From an uncultured Armatimonadota bacterium (GTDB lineage Bacteria > Armatimonadota > Armatimonadia > Armatimonadales > Armatimonadaceae): a stretch of DNA of 19,749 nucleotides. Position 1 is the first letter of the stretch, and every line of letters begins with the position of its first letter. The stretch is taken from the NCBI GenBank assembly GCA_903881535.1, contig CAIRTT010000533.1, positions 1 to 19,749 of the forward strand, read 5' to 3'. Shown piece after piece: positions 7,032 through 14,858 of this stretch. The notes beneath the pieces were generated by a model that ran no database searches, was not told the origin of the DNA, and saw nothing but the letters and a program-made list of their open reading frames with translations. Position numbers and translations under genes: made by a program.

Positions 7032-7599
7032 CCAGGAAGTGTGCGTGAATACGGTCATCATTCAGGAGTTCTGGGTGAAATGCCGCCGCAAGAAGCTTCC
7101 CCTGCTGGACCATCACAACCTTGTCATCAACCGTTGCCAGCACATCTACACCTGGCCCGACATCGGTGATGATCGGCGCCCTGATAAAGATAGCACGCAG
7201 CGGCGTTTCGAACCCTTTGATCTGTAAATCCGCTTCAAAGGAATCCAGCTGCCGCCCAAAACCATTGCGCACGACCGCAACATCGAGGAGGCCAAGAGTC
7301 GGCTGTCCGCCGCGTTCTGCTCCCGAGGCGATGCGCTTACTAAGCAAAATCAGGCCAGCACAGGTTGCAAATATCGGCATCCCAGCGTTGGCACGTTCGA
7401 CAATTACCGTGTCGAGAAGGTTACGTTGCAGCAGTCGGATGATGGTTGTGCTTTCACCACCGGGCATCACCAATGCATCACACTGCGCAAGATGCTCGGG
7501 AAGTCGCACTTCAATAACATCCGCGCCTAGGCGCTGCAAGACCTTCGCATGTGCCGCATATCCACCTTGCAGTGCAAGGACACCAATCCGCTTCGGCAT
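7012..7599 (-). CDS. pdxT: Pyridoxal 5'-phosphate synthase glutaminase subunit
   Basis: Class I glutaminase that hydrolyses glutamine and channels ammonia to PdxS for pyridoxal phosphate synthesis. With the ATG at 7599 it has 195 residues, normal for the family. The motifs are GVLALQGGYAAH at the N-terminus, MPGGESTT (about 45-52), the nucleophile C80 in FATCAGLILL, and the H175/E177 pair in FHPELL. An upstream in-frame start at 7620 is possible, but the ATG at 7599 has AGGAAAG about 10 nt upstream and shares one base with the Nudix stop (TGATG). The Nudix gene separates it from pdxS. Confidence 0.95.
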   Translation of the reverse strand: MPKRIGVLALQGGYAAHAKVLQRLGADVIEVRLPEHLAQCDALVMPGGESTTIIRLLQRNLLDTVIVERANAGMPIFATCAGLILLSKRIASGAERGGQPTLGLLDVAVVRNGFGRQLDSFEADLQIKGFETPLRAIFIRAPIITDVGPGVDVLATVDDKVVMVQQGKLLAAAFHPELLNDDRIHAHFLDAVVEH

Positions 7600-8123
7600 C
7601 AGAGAGGCTTTCCTCCCCACAGCTCAACCGCTTCCGTCACATTTTTAAATGCAAGCTCTGTCCATGGAATGTCTGCGTATGCAAACCACCCGAGCTCTTC
7701 TGCGTCATCTGCAGCCGCGATTTCTCCACCAACAACCTTGCACATGTAAAACGTGTTGTGCGTATGATCATCTGGGTTTGGACCGTAGGTATCCATGAAG
7801 ACACCATGGAATTGCAAAGGCTCGACCACTGCACCGGTTTCTTCGAGCAGCTCGCGGATACAACCATCAAGAGGATGCTCACCAGGTTCGAGAAATCCCC
7901 CAGGCAGGTCCCAAAGACCAAGGCTTGGTTCGATCCCACGCCGAATGAGCATTAAGCGATTCTGATCATCGAGAATAAGACCACCCGCCGTTGGACGCGA
8001 GTTATTCCAAAAGATCCACCCACAGGCTGGACACTTACGACGTAAAAACGGTGACGATTTTGGAATCGCCACCGTATCAAGGGTCGCCGCACAGCGCGGA
8101 CAATATTTATAGTCGACTAACAC
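7599..8123 (-). CDS. Nudix hydrolase with N-terminal zinc ribbon
   Basis: A 174-residue pyrophosphohydrolase acting on nucleoside-diphosphate-linked compounds. Residues C8/C11 and C31/C34 form a CxxC...CxxC zinc ribbon. The Nudix box is complete: G76-x5-E82-x7-R90-E91-L-L-E94-E95-T-G97-A98. The layout recalls NudC, but the SQPWPFPxS motif of NADH pyrophosphatases is absent, so it is closer to the ADP-ribose/YjhB-like group; the substrate is unknown. The start is a GTG nine bases after the pdxS stop. Its position between pdxS and pdxT suggests a metabolic or clean-up role shared with that operon, but this is not demonstrable here. Confidence 0.9.
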   Translation of the reverse strand: MLVDYKYCPRCAATLDTVAIPKSSPFLRRKCPACGWIFWNNSRPTAGGLILDDQNRLMLIRRGIEPSLGLWDLPGGFLEPGEHPLDGCIRELLEETGAVVEPLQFHGVFMDTYGPNPDDHTHNTFYMCKVVGGEIAAADDAEELGWFAYADIPWTELAFKNVTEAVELWGGKPL

Positions 8124-8132
8124 GCAGTCAGC

Positions 8133-9044
8133 CTACCAGCCTCGGTCAGCAAACTTTTCGGTATCGGACATTTTGTGGATGTCAATCCCGACCATCGGCT
8201 CGCCAAGGCCCTTCGAAATGTCGACCAAGCGCTCGTAGTCCCGATAGTGCATAACCGCATCCACGATACGCTTCGCGCGCTCAGCTGGATCGCCGGACTT
8301 GAAGATGCCACTGCCAACGAAGACAGTCTCAGCACCGAGGTGCATCATGAGTGCAGCATCAGCAGGAGTTGCAACACCACCCGCGGAGAAGTTTGGTACA
8401 GGGAGCTTGCCGGTCTCTGCGATGTGCAACACGATGTCATACGGTGCACCGAGGTTCTTCGCCTCAGTCATTAGTTCGGCACGGTCCATCGTTTGCAGCT
8501 TGCGGACATGGCCAAGGACGGTACGCATGTGGCGAACAGCCTCAACGACATTTCCAGTACCGGCTTCGCCTTTGGTGCGAATCAGGGCAGCACCTTCGCC
8601 GATGCGGCGCAGGGCCTCACCAAGATTTCGGCAGCCACAGACAAAAGGCACCCTAAAAATGTTCTTGTCGATATGAAATTCTTCATCCGCTGGAGTAAGA
8701 ACTTCAGACTCATCGATGAAGTCAACGCCCATCGCTTCGAGGATACGCGCCTCGATGATGTGGCCAATACGGGCTTTCGCCATGACCGGGATGGTCACGG
8801 TGTCCATGATTTCCTGAATCATAGCAGGGTCGGACATTCGTGCGACGCCACCGTGCTTGCGGATGTCAGCAGGCACCCGCTCGAGTGCCATCACTGCAAC
8901 GGCGCCAGCATCTTCGGCGATACGCGCCTGCTCCGGGTTGATGACATCCATGATGACACCCCCTTTGAGCATTTCAGCAAGCCCGACTTTGTTTCTCCAA
9001 GTTGACTTCTCTGTTTGCGTTCCGATAGCTGCGCTGTTAGACAT
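8133..9044 (-). CDS. pdxS: Pyridoxal 5'-phosphate synthase lyase subunit
   Basis: Makes pyridoxal phosphate from ribose 5-phosphate, glyceraldehyde 3-phosphate and ammonia delivered by PdxT. The 303-residue length is typical. The two catalytic lysines are visible, K90 in PVMAKARIGH and K158 in RTKGEAGTGN, together with D33 in GGVIMDV and the phosphate site FSAGGVATPADAA. It is the first gene of an operon with the Nudix gene, pdxT, the propeller protein and the LuxE-like gene. A promoter lies upstream at 9093-9121, and an AGTAGG sequence lies just before the ATG. Confidence 0.97.
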   Translation of the reverse strand: MSNSAAIGTQTEKSTWRNKVGLAEMLKGGVIMDVINPEQARIAEDAGAVAVMALERVPADIRKHGGVARMSDPAMIQEIMDTVTIPVMAKARIGHIIEARILEAMGVDFIDESEVLTPADEEFHIDKNIFRVPFVCGCRNLGEALRRIGEGAALIRTKGEAGTGNVVEAVRHMRTVLGHVRKLQTMDRAELMTEAKNLGAPYDIVLHIAETGKLPVPNFSAGGVATPADAALMMHLGAETVFVGSGIFKSGDPAERAKRIVDAVMHYRDYERLVDISKGLGEPMVGIDIHKMSDTEKFADRGW

Positions 9045-9092
9045 AACCTACTTTTTCCATCCCATTTTGATGCGCTGATGGCGCTTGATGGA

Positions 9093-9121
9093 AGTGTACC
9101 CGTCTGTTCGCACCCATTCAA
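9093..9121 (-). promoter_or_regulatory. Predicted pdxS promoter
   Basis: On the minus strand TTGAAT (9121-9116), 17 bases, then TACACT (9098-9093). The predicted start is near 9086, giving a leader of about 40 nt. Its -35 box occupies the same bases as the -35 box of the divergent histidine kinase promoter. No known riboswitch is visible in the short leader. Confidence 0.6.
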
Positions 9122-9144
9122 TACTCCTACAGTGGAACTATATT
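9117..9144 (+). promoter_or_regulatory. Predicted promoter of histidine kinase gene
   Basis: TTCAAT (9117-9122), 16 bases, then TATATT (9139-9144). A strong AAGGAG ribosome site follows at 9162-9167, seven bases before the ATG at 9175. The -10 and ribosome site are convincing; the -35 is weak. It overlaps the -35 of the pdxS promoter on the other strand. Confidence 0.5.
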
Positions 9145-9174
9145 TGTGCCGACATTTCATTAAGGAGTCATACG

Positions 9175-10554
9175 ATGGTGTGGACAGGAATTCAAAAGAG
9201 CAACCAGATGACTGATGAAAATGTAACGCTTCGGGACGAGCTGCAGCGTCTCCAGAACGAATGTCTGGTGCGTGACCGGCAGTTCAATGCGTTACGACGC
9301 ACATCGTTGGCAGCAATGCAATCTTCTAACATGGAAGAGCTCACCGAGCGCGTCTTGGACATTGCCGTACGTGTGGTCCATGCGGATGCAGGCAGCATGT
9401 TCCTTCACCATCCAGGGAGCAGGAAGCTTGTGTTTGCGGCAGTCGTTGGAGATGCATCAGGACCTCTGACCGGCACCGGTATACCGGAGGACCGAGGAAT
9501 CGCCGGCCATGTGTTTCAAACAGGACTTCCTATCCTCGACGACAACCTGCGAATACGCAGTGATTTTGATCCAGATACGGACAACCGTACAGGTTTTCAA
9601 ACACGTTCGACGATTACCATTCCTTTGTGTGCTCCAGGCGGGAGGCCACTTGGTGTGCTGCAAGTCCTAAATGGTAAAGATCCATTCACACAGCGCGACT
9701 TATCTGTGCTTGAAGTCCTATGTACACATGCTGCCCTCGGCATCGAGCGGATTCGCTTAGCAGCGCAGTCTCGTGATGCACAAATCGGACACCGGGTTGG
9801 CGAAATTGCACATGATATCAAGAATCTGATGACACCGATCGAAAGCGGAGCACTGACAGCGCAGTCATTGATATTAGGCTTGATGCATGACTTAAATGCA
9901 CTTATCGATAACGATAGTGCGCCATGTCGTAAGCAGCTCGAGGCAGCTGTTCACAACGCTGAAGATGCTGCAGGGTGGATTCTTGAAGATATCGTCACAA
10001 GTGCTGAGCGTGTCCGGCGCCGAACGGAATACATCGCTGGGATGGTCAAGGGACGCCTGCCGGAACCAAACTTAGAAGCGGATTTGATCATTGGAATTAT
10101 CCAGCAGGTTCAAAAGACTCTCGGTCGCTACGCCAAAACGCGTGGGATAGACCTCTACTGCCATGTGGATCCATCAACAAATCGCGTTCTACATGACAAG
10201 GACCAAATGTATGATGCGCTCTATAACCTTGTTAATAACGCACTTCAGGCCACACCGGATGGCGGTACCGTCTCGATCACTGCGTGCAACAGCATTCACA
10301 ATCCATCGATGGTTGAGATCAGCATCACGGACACAGGGCATGGAATGACCGAAGAAACCCGTAGCAAGCTGTTCACCGATGAAGTCGTCTCGACAAAACA
10401 TGGTGGAACAGGGCTCGGAACATCGATTGTTGGTCGTGTCGTCAGAGAACATCATGGCAATATTTCAGTGAAGTCACGCCTTGGACGTGGCTCTGTGTTC
10501 ACGATTCAGCTCCCAGCGTACAATGTTGCAAATGGAAAGTCTATCGCAGCGTGA
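9175..10554 (+). CDS. Soluble GAF-domain sensor histidine kinase
   Basis: A 459-residue cytoplasmic sensor kinase with no membrane segment. A short coiled coil (about 18-40) is followed by a GAF domain (about 53-195, with ADAGSMFL, EDRGIAGHVFQTG and RSTITIPL). The phosphoacceptor is H213 in GEIAHDIKNLMTPI. The HATPase domain has the N-box NLVNNALQA (about 351-359), G1 DTGHGM (about 386-391) and G2 GGTGLGTSI (about 410-418). About 140 residues separate the H-box from the N-box, longer than usual. The start at 9175 is set by AAGGAG seven bases upstream; an in-frame ATG at 9085 would read through the promoter. No response regulator is encoded in the window, so it is an orphan kinase. Confidence 0.92.
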   Translation: MVWTGIQKSNQMTDENVTLRDELQRLQNECLVRDRQFNALRRTSLAAMQSSNMEELTERVLDIAVRVVHADAGSMFLHHPGSRKLVFAAVVGDASGPLTGTGIPEDRGIAGHVFQTGLPILDDNLRIRSDFDPDTDNRTGFQTRSTITIPLCAPGGRPLGVLQVLNGKDPFTQRDLSVLEVLCTHAALGIERIRLAAQSRDAQIGHRVGEIAHDIKNLMTPIESGALTAQSLILGLMHDLNALIDNDSAPCRKQLEAAVHNAEDAAGWILEDIVTSAERVRRRTEYIAGMVKGRLPEPNLEADLIIGIIQQVQKTLGRYAKTRGIDLYCHVDPSTNRVLHDKDQMYDALYNLVNNALQATPDGGTVSITACNSIHNPSMVEISITDTGHGMTEETRSKLFTDEVVSTKHGGTGLGTSIVGRVVREHHGNISVKSRLGRGSVFTIQLPAYNVANGKSIAA

Positions 10555-11647
10555 CAGGCCAGTTGGCTTTGACGAACGGCTCATCGACATTGCGGTAGAA
10601 CACGTAAAGCGCCCGGTAAGCACAGGAGAAATACCCTGCGCCGCCATTTCGATTTACAGGCATGATCAGTGCGCTGTCGCTCTAGCCATCGGGAACAAGG
10701 TGGCACGCCCCCGCCCTATCGCAGCGGATGTTAGCACTATCTTTGATATGGCATCGTTGACGAAAGTTATCGCAACTGCGACAGCCATCAACATTCTCTT
10801 TGAACGCGGAATGCTCGCTCCAGAAACCGAAGTTGGACGTATCCTTCCTGCGTTTGCCCGGCAGGCCCTGATAGCGGGATACGGTGACCGCGGGAAGATC
10901 ACAATCCGGCATTTACTGACACACTGCGCAGGCTTCCCTGCCGGCGGTAACTACCGTGGCAAGCAGATTTCACTTGGAATGATTGTGGACGATATCGCCA
11001 GATCCAGAGTGATGTATCCGCTGGGGACGAAGTTTCTTTACTCGGACTTTTCGTTCATCACCCTTGGTGCTGTTGTCACCACCATTACAGGGCAAACGCT
11101 AGACCGCTTCTGCGCTGACGCTATCTTTACGCCGCTCGGCATGACTGATACTGGTTTCAATCTGCCATCGGTGAAGCATAGCCGCTGTGCGAGCACGGCA
11201 GCAGAAAACAATGCTCCAGTCAATCAGGGTTTCGTTCATGACCCGACAGCGCTAGCTCTGGGCGGGGTTGCGGGGCACGCCGGGTTGTTCAGTACCATCC
11301 ACGATGTGAGCAAGTGGTGCAGGATGATGCTCGGTGGAGGGATGATTGATGGCGTTAGAATCATGCGCCGGGGTACCGTTGCACGGATGACATCCCCGCA
11401 GAGTCCGTTTCTATGCGAAGAACGCGGATTTGGAGTTGACATTGCGAGTGATTACAACGTCCGCGGAGAGCTCACGGTTGGCAGCTATGGGCACACAGGT
11501 TTCACAGGAACCAGTGTATGGCTGGACCCGGCAAACGATCTATTTGTTGTCTTACTTACCAATGGCGTGCATGGCAAACCTCCGGCAAAGGTAACGGCTG
11601 TCAGACGGCGTCTCCATGCAGCGGTAAGCCGCGCACGGACAGACTAG
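10532..11647 (+). CDS. Serine hydrolase of the beta-lactamase / PBP-like family
   Basis: About 371 residues. The catalytic triad of the class C beta-lactamase fold is visible: S75-x-x-K78 in MASLTKVIAT, Y168-S-D170 in LYSDFSF, and H319-T-G321 in YGHTGFTG. Members include esterases, D-peptidases and beta-lactamases. With no signal peptide it should be cytoplasmic, so an esterase or amidase role is likelier than resistance. The start is uncertain: ATG codons at 10523 and 10532 both overlap the histidine kinase end by 23-32 nt, without a clear ribosome site, suggesting translational coupling. The stop lies 3 nt from the convergent rlmH stop. Confidence 0.85.
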   Translation: MESLSQRDRPVGFDERLIDIAVEHVKRPVSTGEIPCAAISIYRHDQCAVALAIGNKVARPRPIAADVSTIFDMASLTKVIATATAINILFERGMLAPETEVGRILPAFARQALIAGYGDRGKITIRHLLTHCAGFPAGGNYRGKQISLGMIVDDIARSRVMYPLGTKFLYSDFSFITLGAVVTTITGQTLDRFCADAIFTPLGMTDTGFNLPSVKHSRCASTAAENNAPVNQGFVHDPTALALGGVAGHAGLFSTIHDVSKWCRMMLGGGMIDGVRIMRRGTVARMTSPQSPFLCEERGFGVDIASDYNVRGELTVGSYGHTGFTGTSVWLDPANDLFVVLLTNGVHGKPPAKVTAVRRRLHAAVSRARTD

Positions 11648-11650
11648 TCA

Positions 11651-12142
11651 TTACTTATGATAGGGCTCTCCGCGGAGAATCTTGAATGCCCGATAGGTCT
11701 GTTCCAGTGCAATGACTCGTGCAAGCTGATGCGGCAGTGTCAGCTTTCCAAAGCACCAGCGGAAGTTACTGCGTTCAAGAACGGCAACATCGAGGCCGAG
11801 TGAACCACCAATCACAATCGTAAAGGTACTCGCACTATGAAACGTCGCAGCATCCATTAAATGTTGTGCAAATTCAGGACTGTCCAGCTGTTTACCAGCG
11901 AGGTCACAGGCAATTACGTAGTCGCGCTCACCAATTTTTGCCAAGATGCGGACACCTTCACGCTGGCGTATCGATGCCTCATCTGCAGCTGATGCCCCAT
12001 CGGGTGTTGGCTCATCGGTGACTTCGACTAACTCAAACTTGGAAACCAGATTTGTTAGCCGCGTGGCGTAGTCGCTGCAAGCATCCTTGAAAAAAACTTC
12101 TTTCAATTTTCCGACGGCAATAACACGAATTGTTGGTCGCAT
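11651..12142 (-). CDS. rlmH: 23S rRNA (pseudouridine1915-N3)-methyltransferase
   Basis: Methylates pseudouridine 1915 in helix 69 of 23S rRNA, on the assembled 70S ribosome, using S-adenosylmethionine. From the ATG at 12142 it has 163 residues. The SPOUT-fold signature is present: a VIGGSLGLD SAM loop and the C-terminal block LPHQLARVIALEQTYRAFKI ending in RGEPYHK. A longer reading frame to 12205 exists, but the added residues do not resemble the family and would overlap the divergent gene. The ATG lies five bases after an extended -10 box, so the mRNA is probably leaderless. Confidence 0.96.
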   Translation of the reverse strand: MRPTIRVIAVGKLKEVFFKDACSDYATRLTNLVSKFELVEVTDEPTPDGASAADEASIRQREGVRILAKIGERDYVIACDLAGKQLDSPEFAQHLMDAATFHSASTFTIVIGGSLGLDVAVLERSNFRWCFGKLTLPHQLARVIALEQTYRAFKILRGEPYHK

Positions 12143-12147
12143 AGCAT

Positions 12148-12155
12148 AACCTACC
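12148..12155 (-). promoter_or_regulatory. Extended -10 promoter of rlmH (leaderless)
   Basis: On the minus strand TAGGTT (12153-12148) follows a TGG, giving an extended -10 (TGn-TAnnnT), and the rlmH ATG begins only six bases after it. No matching -35 box is seen. Transcription would start at or next to the ATG. Confidence 0.45.
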
Positions 12156-12177
12156 ACACAGCCCGGAAGCCCTCCGG

Positions 12178-12186
12178 TGGTACACT
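12178..12186 (+). promoter_or_regulatory. Extended -10 promoter of aminotransferase gene (leaderless)
   Basis: TGG-TACACT (12178-12186) is an extended -10, and the ATG at 12193 lies seven bases after it, where transcription should begin. No -35 box is evident at 16-18 bases upstream, and no Shine-Dalgarno sequence precedes the start, as expected for a leaderless mRNA. Confidence 0.5.
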
Positions 12187-12192
12187 TTTCGC

Positions 12193-13464
12193 ATGGATAC
12201 AACACCAGAAGCCATCACTGCAGATGTTGCCCGGAAGTATCAGGACTTCGTCAATCCAACGGCTTTAAACCTCCTTCGCCTAGCTGGCTTTGACCGCGTT
12301 GAACATACCGGAAACGGTGCGATCATCTCCGATATTGAAGGGAATGACTACATCGATTGCCTTGGAGGCTACGGTGTCTTCTCTCTCGGTCACGCAAATG
12401 AAGAAATTGTGGATGCTGTTTACGCACAGATGCGTCAGCTGCCGTTGTCATCTAAGACGTTTCTAAACAAACCGCTCGCCGACCTTGCTGAGCAGCTGGC
12501 ACAGCTGACGCCGGGAAATCTCCAATACTCGTTTTTTTGTAATTCTGGTGCGGAGGCTGTTGAAGGTGCGCTCAAGTTTGCCCGGATGGCAACCGGAAGG
12601 CCGGCGTTCATCAGTACCCATGGCTCGTACCATGGCAAGACGCTGGGAGCGCTCAGTGCATCCGGACGTGATAAGTACAAAGACCCATTCCGTCCTCTGT
12701 TAGAAACGTTTAACTTTGTTCCATTCGGCGATATTGCTGCGATGGAAGCCGCTATAGATGAGACTATTGCAGCGGTGATTCTAGAACCGATTCAGGGTGA
12801 AAATGGCATTTTTGTAGCGCCGGATGGCTATATCAAAGCAGTCCGCGAGCTATGTGACCGTCATGGTGCTCTCCTCATACTGGATGAGGTACAGACTGGT
12901 CTTGGACGCACTGGCCGTCTCTTTGCCTGTGAACACTCCGGCGTAACCCCCGATATTTTGACACTTGCAAAGGCTCTGGGTGGTGGAGTGATGCCAATCG
13001 GTGCCGTCGTTGGAACCAAGGATGTCTGGGATAAGGTCTTCACAGTAAATCCGTATCTCCATACAAGCACTTTTGGTGGAAATCAGGCAGCATGTATCGC
13101 TGCGCTGAAGACACTTGAAATCATTCAGCGTGATAATCTGGTTGCACGTGCAGAGGTCGCCGGTGAACGGTTGATGTCAGGACTTAGACATGTTCAGGTT
13201 GACTTCCCTGGAATTCTCGTTGATGTACGTGGACGCGGACTGATGATTGGCGTGGAATTTGCAGACGCCGATGTTGGTAAGCTGGTCATAGGTAGTTTGG
13301 TTAAGGGCGGCGTAGTTGCAGCGTATACTTTAAATAACCCTGAAGTGATGCGTTTTGAACCGCCGCTCATCATCTCGGACGACCAGATAGACCATGTTGT
13401 ATGCGTGTTTCGGGACGCCATTTTAGACGTCCAACAAATGCTCGAAGAATTTGGAGTTTTATAA
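12193..13464 (+). CDS. Class III aminotransferase, putrescine aminotransferase-like
   Basis: A 423-residue PLP enzyme. The family blocks are YIDCLGGYGVFSLGH (about 53-67), LQYSFFCNSGAEAVEGALKFAR (about 110-131), YHGKTLGALSASGRD, D231 in LDEVQTGLGRTG and the PLP lysine K260 in LAKALGGGVMPIGA. The blocks and the end MRFEPPLIIS resemble the putrescine:2-oxoglutarate aminotransferase YgjG/PatA more than ArgD, so putrescine or ornithine as amino donor is likely. Exact specificity is inference. It is divergent from rlmH and followed after 2 nt by a small PEP-CTERM protein gene. Confidence 0.87.
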   Translation: MDTTPEAITADVARKYQDFVNPTALNLLRLAGFDRVEHTGNGAIISDIEGNDYIDCLGGYGVFSLGHANEEIVDAVYAQMRQLPLSSKTFLNKPLADLAEQLAQLTPGNLQYSFFCNSGAEAVEGALKFARMATGRPAFISTHGSYHGKTLGALSASGRDKYKDPFRPLLETFNFVPFGDIAAMEAAIDETIAAVILEPIQGENGIFVAPDGYIKAVRELCDRHGALLILDEVQTGLGRTGRLFACEHSGVTPDILTLAKALGGGVMPIGAVVGTKDVWDKVFTVNPYLHTSTFGGNQAACIAALKTLEIIQRDNLVARAEVAGERLMSGLRHVQVDFPGILVDVRGRGLMIGVEFADADVGKLVIGSLVKGGVVAAYTLNNPEVMRFEPPLIISDDQIDHVVCVFRDAILDVQQMLEEFGVL

Positions 13465-13466
13465 CC

Positions 13467-13979
13467 TTGAACAAGTCAATCGTGTTTGCCTCGGTTTGTA
13501 TTACCCTTTTGTCTGTTTCGGCCTCGCCGTTGATGGCACAGTCTATCCTCAATGTGGCTGCTGGTGAACAACAGACAGATGGCAGTTACCTCTGGGTCTA
13601 CAAAGTCTATGCACGCGAGTATCAGGACTTGAACTACTGGATTCTTGGCGTAGATAGACCGGTATACGATTCTCTGGTCACTGGCTCAATAACGGGTGCA
13701 TCCAACGTGTCCTATGTTGAAAAATCCGGTGAGAATCTCCTTACGGGCATCCGCTTTAATGGAAACATCGACAAGGATGAGTCCAAGGTCTTCTCATTCA
13801 AGCTTGATAAGAAATATTCAACGAATCCAGAAACAAAGGTCGCTTTTGATGGTTGTGCTGTCCTATCAACCACAAATGGCCCGGGTACCTTGGCGATACC
13901 CGAGCCAGGATCACTTGCGCTTACGGTGCTAGGGTTGGGAGCGCTGGGCTTTATTAAGCTCCGAAAGCGTCGCCCTTAG
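13467..13979 (+). CDS. Small PEP-CTERM sorting-domain secreted protein
   Basis: About 170 residues from a TTG at 13467. It has an N-terminal signal peptide (LNKSIVFASVCITLLSVSAS, with a cleavage-like PLMA-Q). The C-terminus is a textbook PEP-CTERM tail: IPEPGSLALTVLGLGALGF followed by the basic KLRKRR. In this system an exosortase recognises the tail, cuts it and anchors or releases the protein at the cell surface. The middle is beta-rich and unrecognised. I chose TTG because a GGAG lies 10 bases upstream and the longer open frame overlaps the aminotransferase by 64 nt with no signal peptide at its start; a GTG at 13482 is another option. No exosortase gene is in the window. Confidence 0.85.
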   Translation: MNKSIVFASVCITLLSVSASPLMAQSILNVAAGEQQTDGSYLWVYKVYAREYQDLNYWILGVDRPVYDSLVTGSITGASNVSYVEKSGENLLTGIRFNGNIDKDESKVFSFKLDKKYSTNPETKVAFDGCAVLSTTNGPGTLAIPEPGSLALTVLGLGALGFIKLRKRRP

Positions 13980-14854
13980 CCCCGGCTTCTCTCCAGCAAA
14001 ATCATCATCATAAGTCCGAGCAAAACTCGGACTTCATTGTCTGGAGACACACTTCCAAGACATGAGACAGAGTAGCTGCGTTCGAAGAAACTTGGCTGCT
14101 TGGCTAGCTGCATTACGTGGTTCCCCATCGCATCCACAACATCGTACGCTGGGTGGAACAAGTAACCGGTAAACATTCCGAGGATTGGCACTTCTGAGAG
14201 CAGCGAATCGAAGACCTTAATCCATGGATTAGCCTCGCGGATGGTGAACAGTTCCCGCCCAGATGGATCTTCGATGGTGTAGTGTGCTTTCCACATCGAC
14301 ACGAGACCGTGCCGACGCACACAGCCGAAGTCTGTGCCCATCGCACCTTTGAAGCGATAGCGGCCAGAAAAGTCAAGGATGTTATCTGCCTGGATGGTGT
14401 ACATCAGGCGTCCTCGGGACTCATCAGAAAAGACTTCGATCTGTTCACGAAGCTTTAGCGCTTTCTGATGGACAAATCCGACACTGCGTCCTGTGACATC
14501 GGTCATACGGATGTCCTGTGTCCACGACATCAACTTAAAGTTGATTGCAAGCGGATATGCCATGCTTGATGCATGCATGTCGGCATTGCGAAGGGCTTCG
14601 TACGCTGGATCGTGGCCAGCTGACTGTGCAGCCATTATGGCAGAGGCCTCTTCGAGGTCAGCCTCATGTTTCATAACATCAACGGCATCCTCAAAGAGAG
14701 CCACGATGTCCCCTGCTTGCACTTCCCGCTTTGTGTACTCATCCACGAGTATTGACTCACGATTGACCGCACCGCTTGCAATCATCGTTCGTAGCTGTGC
14801 AAGTGTGAATGGACCATTTAGCTGGCCAGCAACTTTCAAAAAATACAGCTGCAT
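13976..14854 (-). CDS. GYF-domain plus LURP-one/scramblase-like protein
   Basis: A 292-residue protein with two parts. Residues 1-55 match the bacterial GYF_2 type: MQLYFLKVAGQLNGPFTLAQL, then LRTMIASGAVNRESILVDE. A helical linker (about 55-100) leads to a beta-rich domain (about 105-285) with repeated strand pairs such as FTIREANPWIKVFD and YDVVDAMGNHVMQLAK, resembling the LURP-one/phospholipid scramblase (tubby-like) fold. GYF domains bind proline-rich peptides; the C-terminal fold often binds lipids. The function here is unknown. It starts 4 nt after the class V aminotransferase stop, and its TAA overlaps the convergent PEP-CTERM stop by two bases. Confidence 0.72.
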   Translation of the reverse strand: MQLYFLKVAGQLNGPFTLAQLRTMIASGAVNRESILVDEYTKREVQAGDIVALFEDAVDVMKHEADLEEASAIMAAQSAGHDPAYEALRNADMHASSMAYPLAINFKLMSWTQDIRMTDVTGRSVGFVHQKALKLREQIEVFSDESRGRLMYTIQADNILDFSGRYRFKGAMGTDFGCVRRHGLVSMWKAHYTIEDPSGRELFTIREANPWIKVFDSLLSEVPILGMFTGYLFHPAYDVVDAMGNHVMQLAKQPSFFERSYSVSCLGSVSPDNEVRVLLGLMMMILLERSRG

Positions 14855-14858
14855 TACT

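Noticed and set aside
10532..11647. Serine hydrolase as an antibiotic-resistance beta-lactamase
   Set aside because: No signal peptide is present, and the YSD/HTG variants are common in esterases and peptidases of the same fold.
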